Of a stretch of DNA of 64,000 nucleotides, positions 42,376-51,445 are shown piece after piece. The translations under genes and the position numbers were made by a program. The DNA comes from Thermaurantimonas sp046295455 (GTDB lineage: Bacteria > Bacteroidota > Bacteroidia > Flavobacteriales > Schleiferiaceae): the NCBI GenBank assembly GCA_046295455.1, contig JBKBNI010000002.1, positions 248,001-312,000 on the forward strand. The letters are read 5' to 3'. Position 1 is the first letter of the stretch; each line of letters begins with the position of its first letter. The notes under the pieces are model-generated. The model saw only the letters and a program-made list of their open reading frames with translations. It made no database searches and had not been told where the DNA came from.

Positions 42376-43175
42376 TAGATCTCCGCGACGTCGTAGCTGC
42401 CGCGAGTGAAGTGGCGAGAAAAGCAGCCGCTTTCATGCAGTCAGAACAAAAAAATTTCGGTGAAAAGAATGTTGAAACAAAAGAATTAAACTCTTTCGTA
42501 AGCTATGTGGACAAGACATCGGAGAGGCTGATCGTAAATGAACTTCGCAAAATCCTTCCGAAGGCCGGTTTTATTACGGAGGAAGCTACAGTGGATCAAT
42601 CCTCTGACAGTGAGTATGTCTGGATCGTAGATCCGCTAGATGGCACGACCAACTATATTCATGGATTGCCGTTTTATGCGGTCAGTATCGGTCTGACGTA
42701 TCAAAATATACCTGTAGCCGGCGTGATCTTGGACTGTGGGCTTAATGATTTATATACTGCTTGGAAATCAGGCGGTGCCTATCTCAATAATCAACGAATA
42801 CAAGTGCGATTACAGGCCGGCCTCGACAAGGCCCTTCTCGCTACGGGTTTCCCATACCGCGATTATGGCCGCATCGATGCGTTTATGAATTTAATTAACA
42901 AGACATTCTATAAAACAAGAGGTGTACGGCGTTTGGGTTCAGCAGCTCTCGACCTTGCATATGTTGCTGCCGGGAGATTTGACCTGTTTTTTGAATATGG
43001 ACTTAGTCCGTGGGACGTAGCGGCAGGAATAGTCCTGGTACAGGAAGCGGGGGGAGAAATTTCAGATTTTCAGGGGAAAGAAAACTACCTGTTTGGTAGT
43101 GAAATCGTAGCCGGCCAACCGCTGATCTTCCATGATTTTCTCAAATTAATAAAAGAAAGCGGGCTGACTAAATAA
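42372..43175 (+). CDS. Inositol monophosphatase family protein
   Basis: A 267-residue member of the inositol monophosphatase family. Metal-binding motifs: EEAT (around residue 71), WIVDPLDGTTNY (about 84-95) and SPWDVAAG near residue 212. Relatives include inositol-1-phosphatase SuhB and 3'(2'),5'-bisphosphate phosphatase CysQ; the PLDGTTNYIHG form favours the SuhB/IMPase type. It is coupled to gldC by the ATGA overlap. Confidence 0.92.
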   Translation: MIDLRDVVAAASEVARKAAAFMQSEQKNFGEKNVETKELNSFVSYVDKTSERLIVNELRKILPKAGFITEEATVDQSSDSEYVWIVDPLDGTTNYIHGLPFYAVSIGLTYQNIPVAGVILDCGLNDLYTAWKSGGAYLNNQRIQVRLQAGLDKALLATGFPYRDYGRIDAFMNLINKTFYKTRGVRRLGSAALDLAYVAAGRFDLFFEYGLSPWDVAAGIVLVQEAGGEISDFQGKENYLFGSEIVAGQPLIFHDFLKLIKESGLTK

Positions 43176-43264
43176 TTATTTTCTAAGGATATAAAAACAG
43201 ATCTTTCCTGCATCTGCCTTCTAGATGGCTGCATTTTGATTTGTCTGACCCTTACCTTGCTACT

Positions 43265-44086
43265 TTATTCGTTTGAATGGTTTTTAATCAATCGATTTCC
43301 GCATCGATAGCAATAAATAGCTTCCACGGGTAGCTCCTGATCACAGTGAGGGCAGACTTTTGTCTTATTGGACAATGCGGACTTTGAAATTTCGGCTGTC
43401 ACGATCCCGGTAGGAACTGCAATGATGCTGTAACCCAATAGCATAATAAATGAGGATAAAAATTTACCGAGCACCGTATTAGGCACCACATCACCGTATC
43501 CTACAGTGGTAATGGTCACAATAGCCCAATAGATCGCTTTTGGTATGGATTCAAATCCACTTTGGCCACCTTCGATGACGTACATCAATGTACCCAGGAT
43601 CACAACCATTGAAATTATAAAGAGAAAAAAGAATGTAATCTTAGGAAATGCATTTCGGACGGATGATACCAGAAGTTGTCCTTCTCGCGTGAATTCCAGT
43701 AATCTAAAAATTCTGAACACCCTCAGCAACCTCAAAATCCGGATGGTTATAAAAAATTGATACCCTGAAATGAAGAATCCAAGATAAGTCGGCAATACCG
43801 AAAGCAAGTCTATCACTCCATAAAAACTGAATATGTACCGGCTTGGCCTCGGACTGACATAAATCCTGAGAATGTATTCAATACTGAAGAGGATGGTAAA
43901 TATCCATTCTAGGGTAATGAAAATAAGTGGGAGTGCATTGTGAAGATTTTTTACAGAATCGAGGATGGCAATGAGGACACTTGCTGTAATGCAATACAAT
44001 AGAACCACATCAAAGAGCTTACCTGCTTTTGTATCCGAATGAAAAATGATTTTGTAAAGTCGAATTTTTTGAACGTGATTGAGCAT
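43265..44086 (-). CDS. Voltage-gated potassium channel with C-terminal zinc ribbon
   Basis: A Kv-like six-helix channel of 273 residues starting at ATG 44086 (a TTG three codons upstream is not preferred). The S4-like voltage sensor is RILRLLRVFRIFRLLEF, and the selectivity filter TTVGYGD is at residues 193-199. After S6 the protein ends in a short tail with two Cys pairs, CPHC (245-248) and CYRC (259-262), which form a zinc-ribbon. Bacterial Kv channels normally lack this. The role could be assembly or sensing. No regulatory RCK domain is present. It converges on the inositol phosphatase gene. Confidence 0.9.
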   Translation of the reverse strand: MLNHVQKIRLYKIIFHSDTKAGKLFDVVLLYCITASVLIAILDSVKNLHNALPLIFITLEWIFTILFSIEYILRIYVSPRPSRYIFSFYGVIDLLSVLPTYLGFFISGYQFFITIRILRLLRVFRIFRLLEFTREGQLLVSSVRNAFPKITFFFLFIISMVVILGTLMYVIEGGQSGFESIPKAIYWAIVTITTVGYGDVVPNTVLGKFLSSFIMLLGYSIIAVPTGIVTAEISKSALSNKTKVCPHCDQELPVEAIYCYRCGNRLIKNHSNE

Positions 44087-44157
44087 CGCAGTCAAGTATA
44101 AAAGTGCTCAAAATAAATACACCCATAGCAATTGATGCTTATTTAACTGCTAATTGC

Positions 44158-45696
44158 CTAAGGAATACTTTTGGAAACCAACTGATCAGCCATCATTTGT
44201 ATAGATGGATCGTTCATTTTAATCACTTGCCTCCCAGACTGAGGGCCAAAAATCATGTATGCAAGTGAGGCTTTTACGTGTAAAATGCTTGCTTCCATCA
44301 TCTCTTTGGAAGCCTTTTTGGCGATCTCATTAGATATTCCCATCATTTGAATAGCCTCTTCAAAAGTTGGATTAAACTGCAGCATAAACTTCTCAAAACC
44401 ATAATCACGGAGGAGTTCACCATGTTGAACGGCATATTCAAAAAGCTTCTCTCCAGGCTGGATGTAATACTGATGACTGTGAGAATAGTTATGCAGTTGT
44501 TTAAATCCAAGTGCAACATCCGGGTGGATTCCTCCTCCTTCATGGAGGGTTTTTCCATTTTTGGATGTATGTGTTTTGTCGTGTACTCTACTCTTGTCGT
44601 GAATATCGGGAAGATAGGGCGACTGTATCGAACGCCCTGTGGGCGTATAATATCGAGCGGTCGTGATTCTCACTCGGCTGCCATCAGGCAAGAAACTCTC
44701 TTCTTGTACAAGGCCTTTGCCAAATGTGGGTGTGCCGGCTATGATCCCGCGCGCATTGTCTTGAATGGCACCGGCAAGTACTTCGGAGGCCGAGGCTGAG
44801 TTTTCGTTGACCAAGATGACCAATGGAATGTTTCTGAATCGGCCATTGACGGATGAACGCACCACCTCTCTGGACTTATTTCTATCTTCGACGATGACGA
44901 CTGTATCCCCTTCCGATAAAAACTCCCGCGCTATCCGAACGGCTTCTATCAACAACCCTCCCGGATTGTCTCTGAGGTCAAGTATTAATCCACGTGCGGT
45001 ATCAATCTTAAGCTTACGGGCTTCGCGCACGAAATTCTGATACGTGTTTTCTGAGAAACGCTCTATACCGATCACGGCAATACCGTTTGGCATATAAAAG
45101 GCAGAACTTACTGAGGGCATTGAAATCCAATCTTTTTTGAGAGTTTTGGTCTCTTCTCTACCCTTACGTTGATACGTAATACGTACCTTTTCTCTACCCG
45201 AATTTTTTATAAGTGCAATTATTTTTTGCAAATCCCCTCTGTAAGGAGTTTCGAATAAGTTTTGCCCATCGATGGCTAAAATTTTATCTCCTGATTTTAG
45301 CCCGGCAATCTCGGCCGGTGAGTCGGGAAACACGCTTAAAAGTATGGTAGTGTCCCGAATCATTGTAAACTCAGCACCGGCACCATAATACCTTCCGGTA
45401 ATTTCTTCTTCGATATGGCCGGAGTGAGCAGAGTCGATAAAAGAAGAATGCGGGTCAAGGCGGTGCAAGATATCATTGATCGCAATCTCCATCAACGAAT
45501 CAACATTGACCTGCTCTACATATTGATTTTTTATAAGTACCAAAACACGCTGGAGCTTTTCAAAACCATCTCCGGCATAGCTGTGATTCTTTTTGAAAGA
45601 GGTATCTCGATTGGAAATAAAAATGCCCATCAACACACCAAGTACCGCTGAAACAGAAAGATAAAACGGCCACAATGCTGTACGTCCGGGTCTCAT
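44158..45696 (-). CDS. S41 family C-terminal processing peptidase (CtpA-like)
   Basis: A 512-residue periplasmic serine protease with an N-terminal membrane anchor (residues about 8-27), PDZ domain (about 100-180, with GAEFTMIRDTTILLSVFPDSPAEIAG) and the S41 catalytic core. The nucleophile is within NSASASEVLAGAI (about 297-309) and the catalytic Lys in TFGKGLVQ (about 322-329). Such proteases trim or degrade envelope proteins. A C-terminal helical domain follows, ending in MNDPSIQMMADQLVSKSIP. It is followed by 62 bp with no evident terminator before the channel gene. A dCMP deaminase gene lies upstream. Confidence 0.93.
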   Translation of the reverse strand: MRPGRTALWPFYLSVSAVLGVLMGIFISNRDTSFKKNHSYAGDGFEKLQRVLVLIKNQYVEQVNVDSLMEIAINDILHRLDPHSSFIDSAHSGHIEEEITGRYYGAGAEFTMIRDTTILLSVFPDSPAEIAGLKSGDKILAIDGQNLFETPYRGDLQKIIALIKNSGREKVRITYQRKGREETKTLKKDWISMPSVSSAFYMPNGIAVIGIERFSENTYQNFVREARKLKIDTARGLILDLRDNPGGLLIEAVRIAREFLSEGDTVVIVEDRNKSREVVRSSVNGRFRNIPLVILVNENSASASEVLAGAIQDNARGIIAGTPTFGKGLVQEESFLPDGSRVRITTARYYTPTGRSIQSPYLPDIHDKSRVHDKTHTSKNGKTLHEGGGIHPDVALGFKQLHNYSHSHQYYIQPGEKLFEYAVQHGELLRDYGFEKFMLQFNPTFEEAIQMMGISNEIAKKASKEMMEASILHVKASLAYMIFGPQSGRQVIKMNDPSIQMMADQLVSKSIP

Positions 45697-45738
45697 ATAA
45701 TCGGTTTGAATGTATAACGATGTCTTAACATGAATGTT

Positions 45739-46206
45739 TTAACTCCCTTCGAACATATCCATGTCAGGGTATTGACAGATTTCAACTCCGGCTTTCCTGA
45801 GAAATTCTAGTCCTGAAGAATCGCTGTAATCACGGATGTAAACAAGACGTCGGATTCCGGCCTGGTGGATCAGCTTTGCACAATCCCGGCATGGCGATAG
45901 CGTCAGATACAAGGTAGCACCCCTACAAGATTGTGTACTGCCGGCTACTTTCAGTATGGCGTTAGCTTCTGCATGGAGCACATACCACTTTGTTTCCCCG
46001 TTTTCATCTTCACATTCATTTTCAAAACCTGAGGGTGTGCCGTTGTATCCGTCAGAAATGATCATTCGATCCTTGACGATGAGCGCTCCTACCTTCTTTC
46101 GTGTACAATGCGACAATTGAGCCCAATGCTGGGCCATCCTAAGATATGCGCGATCGTAGCGCTCCCGTTTTTTTATTTCCGAATCAGTATGCTTGATGAG
46201 TCCCAT
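45739..46206 (-). CDS. dCMP deaminase / deoxycytidylate deaminase family
   Basis: A 155-residue zinc deaminase. The catalytic HAE motif is at residues 78-80 (LHAEANAIL) and the zinc ligands PCRDC at 105-109. The extra GYNGTPSGFENECED insert is typical of dCMP deaminases (ComEB type), which supply dUMP for thymidylate synthesis. The gene begins 34 bases inside the 3' end of the secreted esterase gene, so the two are likely co-transcribed. Confidence 0.92.
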   Translation of the reverse strand: MGLIKHTDSEIKKRERYDRAYLRMAQHWAQLSHCTRKKVGALIVKDRMIISDGYNGTPSGFENECEDENGETKWYVLHAEANAILKVAGSTQSCRGATLYLTLSPCRDCAKLIHQAGIRRLVYIRDYSDSSGLEFLRKAGVEICQYPDMDMFEGS

Positions 46207-47582
46207 GTAGTACCATTGGTGATACGCAGTATGTAGGCACCTTTTTTTAAATATGAAAAATCGAATCCCTCCCCAAGCTCTTCGTCTGAATAGCGCCCTG
46301 ACAGGTACAATCGCCCTGTCAAATCTGTGAGGATGAGTTGTACGCTGCCCTTTTCTTTGATTTGAATGTAGAGTGTATCTTCGAATGGATTCGGATATAT
46401 GGAAAAATGTTTGGACTGACTATGCTCACGAGTGTGCACGAAATAGTGATCAGCAAACAACCAAAGTACTGCCTCACCAAACTCCTGCCTCCAGAAAGCT
46501 TCAGTATGCTGACCATTGGGTACCACTTTATTTTGAATCAACTGGTCGTCAAATCCTGCGGTGATAAGTGTTTGTCTCATTTGACCAATCTGCTGAGCTA
46601 CAGATCCACCTCCTTCCAAACTTCCAGCCAGCTGATAGATTCGCTGTGGATATTGAGACCCTACCGTAGCTGGATAAGTCCAGACCTGGTTTGAAAACCA
46701 ATAACTCGGGGAGAATATCCCGATTTTTGAAAACACAGACTGATGTCGTAAGCCACCGTAGAATGAAATCAAACCACCCATACTGCTTCCCATAATTCCG
46801 GTTCCCTCTCTGGAGGTCAGGGTGCGATAAGCGCTGTCCACATAAGGTTTTAAGTACTGGACTATGAAATCCATATACTGATCTCCTTGGCCACCTCCGT
46901 ATTGACTATTTACCCAAGGGCTGTATTCATTGATTCTCTGAGATCCGCCATTATCAATACCTACTACGATGATGGATTTGCCCAATGAATGAAACAGGCT
47001 ATTCAGTGTTTCATCCGCTTGCCACTCTCCGGCAAAAGAAGTAGCCTGATCGAATAGATTCTGCCCGTCATGCATATATAATACCGGAAAACTTTCGGAT
47101 GTAGTTGTATAATTCAACGGCAGATATATCCAAATCCTTCGGTTTCGATTGAGAGTAGGCATAAAAAATGCATTGCTCAATATGGATACATTTGCTGCTG
47201 CAGTAGAATTAGATCCTCCTAAATCTTCCCAGCTTAATATATTGATCTTCAATGTATCTCCAGGTGACCAGCTGTGAATCCTATTGGGTAAAAAACCGCC
47301 GTTTTGATTGCCCTCCACAGTTTGCCAACTGCCCCTGGTGCATTTAAACTCGATCGGATTAGCAGATATATTAAATGTTTTGAAGTATTGATTTCCGGAC
47401 TTCATCAGAAGTGTCGAGGAGTCGGCTGGATTCCATGAATTGAAATTTCCGGCAATAAAAATAGACGCACCCGACGGAGTGTTGGCAGGAATCTGCTTAA
47501 TGAGAATATGAAGCTGAGCCGAAGCGTCCATAAAGCCACAGGCAGTCAGCACCATATACAACAAGCTTTTTGGATAAATCAT
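46173..47582 (-). CDS. Secreted esterase with N-terminal carbohydrate-binding-like domain and T9SS sorting domain
   Basis: A 469-residue secreted alpha/beta-hydrolase. Residues about 24-115 resemble a starch/glycogen-binding (CBM20/48-like) fold: ASIFIAGNFNSWNPAD. The esterase domain contains YLPLNYTT, LYMHDGQNLFD and the nucleophile elbow GSSMGG (Ser267), as in enterochelin-esterase-like and esterase D families. The end (HFSIYPNPFEDTLYIQI, LSGRYSDEELGEGF, YLKKGAYILRITNG) is a type A sorting domain. Substrate is not known; a carbohydrate ester is plausible. The 3' end overlaps the dCMP deaminase start by 34 bases. Confidence 0.85.
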   Translation of the reverse strand: MIYPKSLLYMVLTACGFMDASAQLHILIKQIPANTPSGASIFIAGNFNSWNPADSSTLLMKSGNQYFKTFNISANPIEFKCTRGSWQTVEGNQNGGFLPNRIHSWSPGDTLKINILSWEDLGGSNSTAAANVSILSNAFFMPTLNRNRRIWIYLPLNYTTTSESFPVLYMHDGQNLFDQATSFAGEWQADETLNSLFHSLGKSIIVVGIDNGGSQRINEYSPWVNSQYGGGQGDQYMDFIVQYLKPYVDSAYRTLTSREGTGIMGSSMGGLISFYGGLRHQSVFSKIGIFSPSYWFSNQVWTYPATVGSQYPQRIYQLAGSLEGGGSVAQQIGQMRQTLITAGFDDQLIQNKVVPNGQHTEAFWRQEFGEAVLWLFADHYFVHTREHSQSKHFSIYPNPFEDTLYIQIKEKGSVQLILTDLTGRLYLSGRYSDEELGEGFDFSYLKKGAYILRITNGTTWDSSSILIRK

Positions 47583-47693
47583 CCGGCGAACTAATACTTA
47601 AACCAGAGGTAAAAGTATGCAAAAAGCCAGGCATAAAAAAAGGGCATAATTACAAAACCTTACCCTCTGTAGGATAATAATGTACTCAGCTTT

Positions 47694-48146
47694 TTAATAG
47701 TCTTGATCATAAGAATCTTCATCATCGGAAAAATCATCACCTTCATCCTCATCGTAATCATCTTCCGGATCAAATCCCGCTTCCATAAAGCGATCTTCTG
47801 CACTGCGTTTTCTCTTTCTGGGTTTGGAATCTTCTTCAACCACGTCAGGGTCAGCATCTTCATCTGCCTCATTTACAGGTGCTTCATCGATTATAGGCGG
47901 AGGCACAGGATCATCTTCTTCTTCCATTAGCGAAAATGCCTCTACTCTCTTATCGAGCTCTACACTCACTTTGACGAGGTATTTGGCGTCTTCTGTCTCT
48001 AATGGGACAGCTGATACCCATTCGTTGCGGGCATTTTTAAACTTTATGATGCTGTCTTCATACCCGTTAGGATAGGTTTCCAGAAGAAGACTCAGCAGTT
48101 TATTGGTTATATTCTTGTAATCGACGATTATTCTCTTTTTTTCCAT
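47694..48146 (-). CDS. Conserved acidic protein of unknown function
   Basis: A 150-residue protein starting at MEKKRIIVDYKNIT (48146); an in-frame upstream start would overlap the preceding gene. Residues 1-75 form a compact domain with YPNGYEDS and ETEDAKYLVKVSVEL. The rest is low complexity and strongly acidic (DEAPVNEADEDADP, EDDYDEDEGDDFSDDED), interrupted by a basic patch KPRKRKRSAEDRF. Such proteins are conserved in Bacteroidota without known function. The start lies 12 bases after the stop of the deoxyhypusine synthase-like gene, so the two may be an operon. Confidence 0.7.
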   Translation of the reverse strand: MEKKRIIVDYKNITNKLLSLLLETYPNGYEDSIIKFKNARNEWVSAVPLETEDAKYLVKVSVELDKRVEAFSLMEEEDDPVPPPIIDEAPVNEADEDADPDVVEEDSKPRKRKRSAEDRFMEAGFDPEDDYDEDEGDDFSDDEDSYDQDY

Positions 48147-48157
48147 AAAATACACAT

Positions 48158-49138
48158 TTACTGACCCAACAACCAAGCAAATATGAGTGGAGCCACGATG
48201 GTGGCATCGGATTCTATTACAAACTTTGGGGTATCAATACCGAGCTTTCCCCACGTAATTTTTTCATTGGGTACGGCACCTGAGTAGCTTCCATAGCTTG
48301 TAGTCGAATCACTGATTTGACAGAAATAACTCCAGAAGGGTATATTTTCCATTTCGAGATCTTGGTAGAGCATGGGCACCACACATATAGGAAAGTCCCC
48401 GGCTATGCCGCCACCGATCTGAAAGAATCCCAATCCCTTGCCGATGCTGTTTTTGATATAGTAGTCAGCCAACCACATCATATATTCTATGCCGGACTTT
48501 ACAATGCCGGGTTTGAGTTCTCCTTTGATGCAGTAGGAGGCAAAAATGTTGCCCATGGTAGAGTCTTCCCAGCCGGGCACTACGATGGGAAGGTTTTTTT
48601 CGGCAGCAGCCACCATCCATGAGTCTTTGGAGTCGATTTGATAATATTGTTCCAAAACTCCGCTTCGGATTAATTCAAACATATACTCATGTGGAAAATA
48701 GCGGTGTCCGGAGGCTTCTGCATCTTTCCAGAGTTTAAATATGTGCTTTTGAAGGCGTCGGAAGGCTTCTTCTTCAGGTATGCAGGTATCGGTGACTCGA
48801 TTAAAGCCATTTTCAAGCAACTCCCATTCATCCTGAGGGCTCAGGTCGCGATAGTGGGGCACACGTTTGTAATGATGGTGTGCTACAAGATTCATTAAAT
48901 CTTCTTCCAGATTGGCACCTGTACAGGATATGATGTGAACCTTGTCCTGCCGAATCATTTCAGCAAGGCTGATTCCCAACTCAGCCGTACTCATGGCACC
49001 GGCAAGAGTAATCATCATTTTTCCGCCCTCATCGAGATGTTTTTCATAGGCCTTGGCTGCATCCACAAGGGCAGCTGCATTGAAATGTCTAAAATTATGC
49101 TCGATAAAATTGGATATAGGGCCTCTGGTAGTTCTCAT
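48158..49138 (-). CDS. Deoxyhypusine synthase family protein
   Basis: A 326-residue homologue of eukaryotic/archaeal deoxyhypusine synthase, which transfers a butylamine group from spermidine to eIF5A. Motifs: TLAGAMSTAELG (44-55), SCTGANLEEDLMNLVAHHHY, GGGIAGDFPI, and the active-site lysine in ITWGKLG (Lys298), all intact. Bacteria have no eIF5A, so the acceptor is unknown; some bacterial members may act on other polyamines (homospermidine synthase-like). It is encoded directly before the acidic conserved protein. Confidence 0.9.
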   Translation of the reverse strand: MRTTRGPISNFIEHNFRHFNAAALVDAAKAYEKHLDEGGKMMITLAGAMSTAELGISLAEMIRQDKVHIISCTGANLEEDLMNLVAHHHYKRVPHYRDLSPQDEWELLENGFNRVTDTCIPEEEAFRRLQKHIFKLWKDAEASGHRYFPHEYMFELIRSGVLEQYYQIDSKDSWMVAAAEKNLPIVVPGWEDSTMGNIFASYCIKGELKPGIVKSGIEYMMWLADYYIKNSIGKGLGFFQIGGGIAGDFPICVVPMLYQDLEMENIPFWSYFCQISDSTTSYGSYSGAVPNEKITWGKLGIDTPKFVIESDATIVAPLIFAWLLGQ

Positions 49139-49221
49139 TAATTCATGTTGGTTATTTGAGGGGGCGAAAATATTTAGCCAAGGAGGATTATCAAATTTTT
49201 TACCAAAAAAGGGCTATCGGT

Positions 49222-49998
49222 TTAAGAAAATTTTGGTTTGCGCTTTTCGATAAAAGCGGCCGTTCCTTCTCTGAAGTCTTCTGTGCCAAAACATTTTCCA
49301 AACTCTGAAATTTCCACATCCAATCCTGTGCGTTGATAGGAATATCCGGCATTTACTGCCCGTATGGCTGCTGCCAGGGCTGTGGACGAATTTTTAGCCA
49401 TTGATTCAGCCATTTCACTGGCCACATCCATGAGCTCTTCCTGACTTGTCACTCTATTGACCAAACCCCACGAAAGAGCTTCTTCAGCTGTGATCATTGC
49501 TGCGGTCAGAATCATCTCTAGTGCTTTTCCTTTACCTACAAGTTGCGCAAGTCGTTGTGTACCTCCGTAACCTGGAATCAGGCCAAGGGTGACTTCCGGC
49601 AGGCCAAGTCTTGAATTGTTGGTTGCAATCCGCACGTGGCAGGCCATGGCGAGCTCCAGTCCGCCTCCAAGAGCATATCCATTGATGGCCGCTATGACAG
49701 GTTTTGGGTATTGTTCGATAAAATCAAAGAGCAGGTTCTGACCCTTAGCAGCCAATTGCCTTCCTTGCTCTATTCCAAATGAAGAAAATTCCGAAATGTC
49801 GGCACCGGCTACAAAAGCCTTCTGACCGGAACCGGTAATAATGACTACCCTTGTTTCGGCCTCGTCGCGAAGGGTGGTAAGTACTCTGTTGAGCTCTTCA
49901 ATGGTAGCAGTATTGAGTGCATTGAGCTTTTCGGCCCGGTTGATGGTGATCACAGCACACCTGTTGGCTTTATGAATAAGCAGATTGTTGAGGTTCAT
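49222..49998 (-). CDS. Enoyl-CoA hydratase/isomerase family protein
   Basis: A 258-residue crotonase. The oxyanion hole region AFVAGADISE (61-70), the INGYALGGGLELAMAC segment with catalytic Glu115, and LPEVTLGLIPGYGGTQRL with Glu135 are all present, so both acid/base residues of hydratases are kept. Likely role is hydration of short-chain enoyl-CoA in fatty-acid or amino-acid breakdown. It overlaps the histidine kinase gene by 29 bases and probably depends on it for translation. Confidence 0.92.
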   Translation of the reverse strand: MNLNNLLIHKANRCAVITINRAEKLNALNTATIEELNRVLTTLRDEAETRVVIITGSGQKAFVAGADISEFSSFGIEQGRQLAAKGQNLLFDFIEQYPKPVIAAINGYALGGGLELAMACHVRIATNNSRLGLPEVTLGLIPGYGGTQRLAQLVGKGKALEMILTAAMITAEEALSWGLVNRVTSQEELMDVASEMAESMAKNSSTALAAAIRAVNAGYSYQRTGLDVEISEFGKCFGTEDFREGTAAFIEKRKPKFS

Positions 49999-51436
49999 GG
50001 ATATTTGTCTTTAATGGAAAATAGATTTTAAATATTGTCCCTACATTTTTGGACGATTGCAAATCTATACGTCCACCGTGAGCCTCCACAATATTTTTTA
50101 CAATTGCCAATCCAAGGCCCATCCCCGAGGTTTTGGTTGTAAAACGGGGTATAAAAATTTTTTCAATGAGATCTTCATCGATGCCTACTCCGTTGTCTGA
50201 AACGGTAATGACGGCCTGACTGCCTTCCTTCTCTACTTTGAGCATGATGGAGGGGTCAGAAGTGTCTTCTGTGGCTTGTATGGCGTTTTTCAAAATATTG
50301 TTGAGGGCCTGTATGATCTGGCTTTTATCTCCGACGATATACACGGGATGATCAGGTGTTGTGATGCAAACCCTGTGGTCGGTGATCAAACTGCCCGTCT
50401 GCCGTGCCAATTCACAGAGGTCAATTGGCTCGGGTAAAATCTCGGGGAGCTTGCTATATCGAGAAAATGAATCAGCTATGCGAGACAAGGTATCAATTTG
50501 AGTAATCATACTTTCGCAGAAGTTCTTTAATTTGTCAGGCTCGGAGGTTTGAAGCGAACGCTCTATCCATTGGACATTCAGTCGCATCGGTGTGAGGGGA
50601 TTTTTGATTTCGTGGGCTACCTGCCTGGCTACATCACGCCAGGCCGAATCTCTCTCACTGTCTGCCAGTCGCTCGGCACTGTGCCTCAGTTCCATCAAAA
50701 CCCTGTTGTAATCATCTACGAGTTGCTGTATTTCGGAAGGAAATTTTCCGGTGATTGGCTTTGAATCCTGGATTTTGTCGTTGGCGAGCACTTGTGCTCT
50801 GAGTTTATCAAGTGGCCTTGTAATCTTAAGTGCCAAAAGGATCGACGCCCCAATGGCAATCATAAACAAAACAGCATAGATCTGAACCAGATTGATGAAG
50901 AAGTTTTTCATCTCCCGATTAAAGAAGTGCTTATCGATTGGATAAGGTATATTGATCAGGAGAATTTCACTCCCGTTTTCATCGTATAGAAAAAAATAGT
51001 CGTATAAGTAAATCTGATTGTCCAGCTCTCTCTGCACGGTATATCGGTCCCCAAAGCTTAGTTTTACCGTATTGACTAACTCGGTATCCAGCAGAATCGG
51101 AAACAGCTTTTGGCTATATTCGGGGTTTCGGGTTGAACTGGTCAAAAACCGGCCGTCAAGGTCATAAAAGGCAATATCCACATTGTGAATGTCACTGATC
51201 TCACAAATTTTTTGGCTAAATCCCTCAGAAATTGCCAGAGGGTTTTTGGGGATTTTATAAGTATTGAGATGATGCGAAATGGCTGCAGTGATTGAATATT
51301 CTTTGCGACGAAGGCGTTCAAGATGGTAAATTTCACTTTCTTTTTTGTAATGGTAGAGAAAGTAAATACCCGTGAGCAAAAAAGAAAACAGCGTAACTGC
51401 CAAAATGGCCAATATTATGGTATATCTCAATTTCAT
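49970..51436 (-). CDS. Membrane sensor histidine kinase, NtrY-like
   Basis: A 488-residue kinase with two membrane helices (about 8-27 and 183-205) around a periplasmic sensor, a HAMP linker, and a HisKA phosphoacceptor site VAHEIKNPLTPMRLN (His near 275), with HATPase boxes NILKNAIQAT, DNGVGID and GMGLGLAIVKNIV. The sequence ARQVAHEIKNPLTPM is like NtrY-type kinases. No response regulator is adjacent, so the partner is unknown. The gene ends inside the crotonase gene. Confidence 0.93.
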   Translation of the reverse strand: MKLRYTIILAILAVTLFSFLLTGIYFLYHYKKESEIYHLERLRRKEYSITAAISHHLNTYKIPKNPLAISEGFSQKICEISDIHNVDIAFYDLDGRFLTSSTRNPEYSQKLFPILLDTELVNTVKLSFGDRYTVQRELDNQIYLYDYFFLYDENGSEILLINIPYPIDKHFFNREMKNFFINLVQIYAVLFMIAIGASILLALKITRPLDKLRAQVLANDKIQDSKPITGKFPSEIQQLVDDYNRVLMELRHSAERLADSERDSAWRDVARQVAHEIKNPLTPMRLNVQWIERSLQTSEPDKLKNFCESMITQIDTLSRIADSFSRYSKLPEILPEPIDLCELARQTGSLITDHRVCITTPDHPVYIVGDKSQIIQALNNILKNAIQATEDTSDPSIMLKVEKEGSQAVITVSDNGVGIDEDLIEKIFIPRFTTKTSGMGLGLAIVKNIVEAHGGRIDLQSSKNVGTIFKIYFPLKTNIHEPQQSAYS

Positions 51437-51445
51437 AAACGCTTG

